DNA of 61,994 nt from Macromonas nakdongensis (GTDB taxonomy: Bacteria > Pseudomonadota > Gammaproteobacteria > Burkholderiales > Burkholderiaceae_C): NCBI RefSeq assembly GCF_002837145.1, contig NZ_NWMV01000042.1, forward strand, positions 1 through 61,994, given 5' to 3'. The notes below the pieces were generated by a model. That model was not told the origin of the DNA and did no database searches. It was given only the letters and a program-made list of their open reading frames with translations. Made by a program: the position numbers and the translations under genes. Shown one piece after another: positions 60,403-61,994 of the stretch; the first letter of the stretch is position 1; each line of letters begins with the position of its first letter.

Positions 60403-61137
60403 TCAGGACGCGCGGCCCATCAGGCCGGCGACTTCCGCCGGGGTGAGCCAGCGCCACTGGCCCGGCGCCAGGTCGGCAGGCAGGGCCAGGGCCCCGATGG
60501 CGCTGCGGTGCAGGGCCTCGACCCGGTTGCTGACGGCCGCCACCATGCGCTTGACCTGGTGGTATTTGCCTTCGGTCAGGGTCAGGCGCAGCAAGTGCGT
60601 GCCGTCGACTTCACAGGCCGCGGCGCGCACCGGTTTCGGGTCGTCGTCGAGCACCACACCGGCCAGCAGGCGCTGCACCTGCTCGGGCGTGACCGGGTGC
60701 TTGCAGGTGGCCTCGTAGACCTTGGGCACGTGGTGCTTGGGCGACGACAGGCGGTGGATGAACTTGCCGTCGTCGGAGAGCAACAGCAGGCCGGTGGTGT
60801 CCTGGTCGAGCCGGCCCACGGCCTGCACCCCGCTGGCGGCCCCCGAAGGACGCGAACGCAAGGGCCCCGGCAACAGGGTGTAGATGCTGGGCCAGGCCCC
60901 GGGTTTTTGCGAGCACTCGTGGCCGGTGGGTTTGTGCAGCATCAGGTAGGCCTGGGCCTGGTAGGCCCAGCGCTCGCCCTGCACGTGGAAGACCAGGCCC
61001 TCGGGGTCCACGTCCTCGGTCGGATCGTCCACCGGCCGCGGCGGATCCCCCAGTGTGACGCGGCCCTGTTGAACCAAGCCGCAACACACGCGGCGGGTGC
61101 CAAATCCCTGGCTGTAAAGCATGTCCTGCAATTGCAT
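60403..61137 (-). CDS. rsuA: 16S rRNA pseudouridine(516) synthase RsuA
   Basis: A 244-residue enzyme of the RsuA/RluB/E/F family that forms pseudouridine 516 in 16S rRNA. An S4-like RNA-binding N-terminus (QLQDMLYSQGFGTRRVCCGL) leads to the catalytic motif AVGRLDQDTTGLLLLSDDG (Asp as nucleophile), LSSPKHHVPKVYEA and LTEGKYHQVKRMVAAVSNRV. The ATG at 61137 fits the family start. It is convergent with the hydrolase gene; hemY is 67 bp upstream on the same strand. Confidence 0.93.
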   Translation of the reverse strand: MQLQDMLYSQGFGTRRVCCGLVQQGRVTLGDPPRPVDDPTEDVDPEGLVFHVQGERWAYQAQAYLMLHKPTGHECSQKPGAWPSIYTLLPGPLRSRPSGAASGVQAVGRLDQDTTGLLLLSDDGKFIHRLSSPKHHVPKVYEATCKHPVTPEQVQRLLAGVVLDDDPKPVRAAACEVDGTHLLRLTLTEGKYHQVKRMVAAVSNRVEALHRSAIGALALPADLAPGQWRWLTPAEVAGLMGRAS

Positions 61138-61203
61138 GCCGCGAGCATACTGCGAAAGCGGACGGGCCCAACCCCACGCCCTGCGGGGGCCGGGCGCGGG
61201 GCT

Positions 61204-61994
61204 TCAGGCCAGGGCGGCTTTTTTCCAGGCGGCCTGGGCGGCGGACGGGTCGCCCCGCTCCTCGGCCAGGCGGGCCAGGCTGCACCAGGTGCGGCGGCGC
61301 AGATCGGCGTCGGCCAGGCTGCGGCTGGCCTGGTCCAGCAGGAACGCGGCCTTGCCCCACAACTGGCGCTGCATGAAGGCCTGCCCGGCCAGGTACTGCA
61401 GCCCGGGGTCGGACGGGTGCAGGCGCTGGGCCTCCTCCAACTGGGCCAGCCACGGCAGGTCGAGCCGGGGCAGCGCGGCCTCGAGCAAGCCGATCAAACG
61501 CCGCCGCCGGGACTCGGACGCGGCCTCGTAGCCCTGCCACGCGTGGCGCAGGGCGTCTTGCCACATGCGTTGGGCGGCCGCAGAAGCTTCGCCCTGGCCG
61601 GTCGCGTCCTCGGCGGCAGCGGGCGCCCAGGCCTGCCAACGCTCCAGCACAGCCAGGGCCAGTTCCGGGTTCTGGCGTTCGGACGCGTCCCAGCCTTGCC
61701 AGACGCGCAGCAGTTGCTCGCGGTCGTGGGTGTCTCGGATGGCGTCGAGCAGCAGGCCGCGCAGGACGGTGCTGGCCGCGTCGCGTGAAAACGCGCGGTG
61801 TTTGGTCAGCAGCCGGACCATGTCGATCGCACCGGCGGTGTCGTGGCGCAACTGGGCCAGGCGGAGCTTGAGGCGCACCGCCTGGATGCGCCGGGACACG
61901 CCCTGGGGCAGGTCGGCCAGCCAGCGCTGGGCGGACTCGGCGTCGCGGCCGTCGAGCGCCCAAGACGCGGCACGCAGCAGGGCACCTTCGCGCG
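61204..61994 (-). CDS. hemY: HemY-like TPR protein, partial at window edge
   Basis: The C-terminal 263 codons of a HemY-type protein; the frame is open to the window end, so the start and membrane helices lie outside. Visible are TPR-like helices (WALDGRDAESAQRWLADLPQ; LIGLLEAALPRLDLPWLAQL; YLAGQAFMQRQLWGKAAFLL) and the ending AERGDPSAAQAAWKKAALA, usual for HemY C-termini. HemY proteins are anchored in the inner membrane and linked to heme biosynthesis gene clusters (hemCDX), though their exact role is unclear. The first residues of any annotated internal start (GTG at 61899) should not be taken as real. Confidence 0.85.
   Translation of the reverse strand, partial: REGALLRAASWALDGRDAESAQRWLADLPQGVSRRIQAVRLKLRLAQLRHDTAGAIDMVRLLTKHRAFSRDAASTVLRGLLLDAIRDTHDREQLLRVWQGWDASERQNPELALAVLERWQAWAPAAAEDATGQGEASAAAQRMWQDALRHAWQGYEAASESRRRRLIGLLEAALPRLDLPWLAQLEEAQRLHPSDPGLQYLAGQAFMQRQLWGKAAFLLDQASRSLADADLRRRTWCSLARLAEERGDPSAAQAAWKKAALA

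Noticed and set aside
1-61994. tRNA, rRNA, insertion sequences, integrases and CRISPR arrays
   Set aside because: None was recognised by eye on either strand; weakly conserved small RNAs could be missed.

Overview
The window looks like chromosome of a Gram-negative betaproteobacterium, most likely Burkholderiales and close to Comamonadaceae. The core genes are very GC-rich, and the local orders ffh / ccsA-like / PP0621-like / pilS-pilR-ampD, nrdA-nrdB, DUF3426-prmA-accC-accB and glnA-ntrB-ntrC are typical of that group. This assignment is inferred from gene content and composition; no rRNA or tRNA gene was seen.

Layout. (1) 0-6.3 kb: a P-type cation ATPase, an MNT-HEPN toxin-antitoxin-like pair, a Uma2 (DUF820) protein, then miaB translationally coupled to a second HEPN-like/MNT pair. 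(2) 6.4-11.6 kb: a moderately AT-rich minor pilin operon (two FimT-like proteins, PilE, PilW, PilX, and a very long PilV-like protein with a Cys-rich C-terminal region); no pilY1 is present. (3) 11.6-18.3 kb (+) and 18.3-24.9 kb (-): a surface glycan locus with a nucleotide-sugar dehydrogenase, a sugar aminotransferase, an acyltransferase, a Wzx flippase, five glycosyltransferases and two methyltransferases. Base composition switches sharply between genes, and a decayed antitoxin/PIN-toxin remnant lies at one junction. (4) 22.9-27.4 kb (-): two tandem TMTC-like membrane/TPR proteins directly behind the major pilin gene pilA. (5) 27.5-31.8 kb: an HTH/Sel1-repeat protein divergent from pilA, then a GtrA/GtrB/GT-C cassette preceded by a LytS-type histidine kinase. 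(6) 31.8-38.7 kb: a RelE/Phd-like toxin-antitoxin pair with a 27-bp palindromic operator, ffh, a ccsA-like gene, a small cysteine-motif protein, pilS-pilR and ampD. (7) 38.7-44.0 kb: nrdA-nrdB under a likely NrdR-controlled promoter, and a histone H1-like gene. (8) 44.0-48.8 kb (-): sugar kinase, zinc-ribbon membrane protein, prmA, accC, accB. (9) 49.0-52.8 kb: pilB, pilC, xthA. (10) 52.8-62.0 kb: ntrC, ntrB, a DUF4124 protein, glnA with a sigma-54/NtrC-type control region, a CinA-N-like protein, an EI24 membrane protein, an alpha/beta hydrolase, rsuA and a partial hemY.

How it fits together. Much of the window concerns type IV pili: major pilin, minor pilins, the motor/platform genes pilB-pilC and the PilS-PilR regulators. 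A glycan locus is wedged between the minor pilins and pilA. pilA has a candidate sigma-54 promoter and upstream TGTC repeats suited to PilR. The operon behind pilA starts with two GT-C-like membrane proteins and continues with glycosyltransferases, one of them a polyprenyl-phosphate sugar synthase type. The most interesting hypothesis is that this is a pilin or surface-protein glycosylation system built around TMTC-like enzymes. That hypothesis is inference from gene order and motifs. All residue positions are approximate and were worked out by eye.
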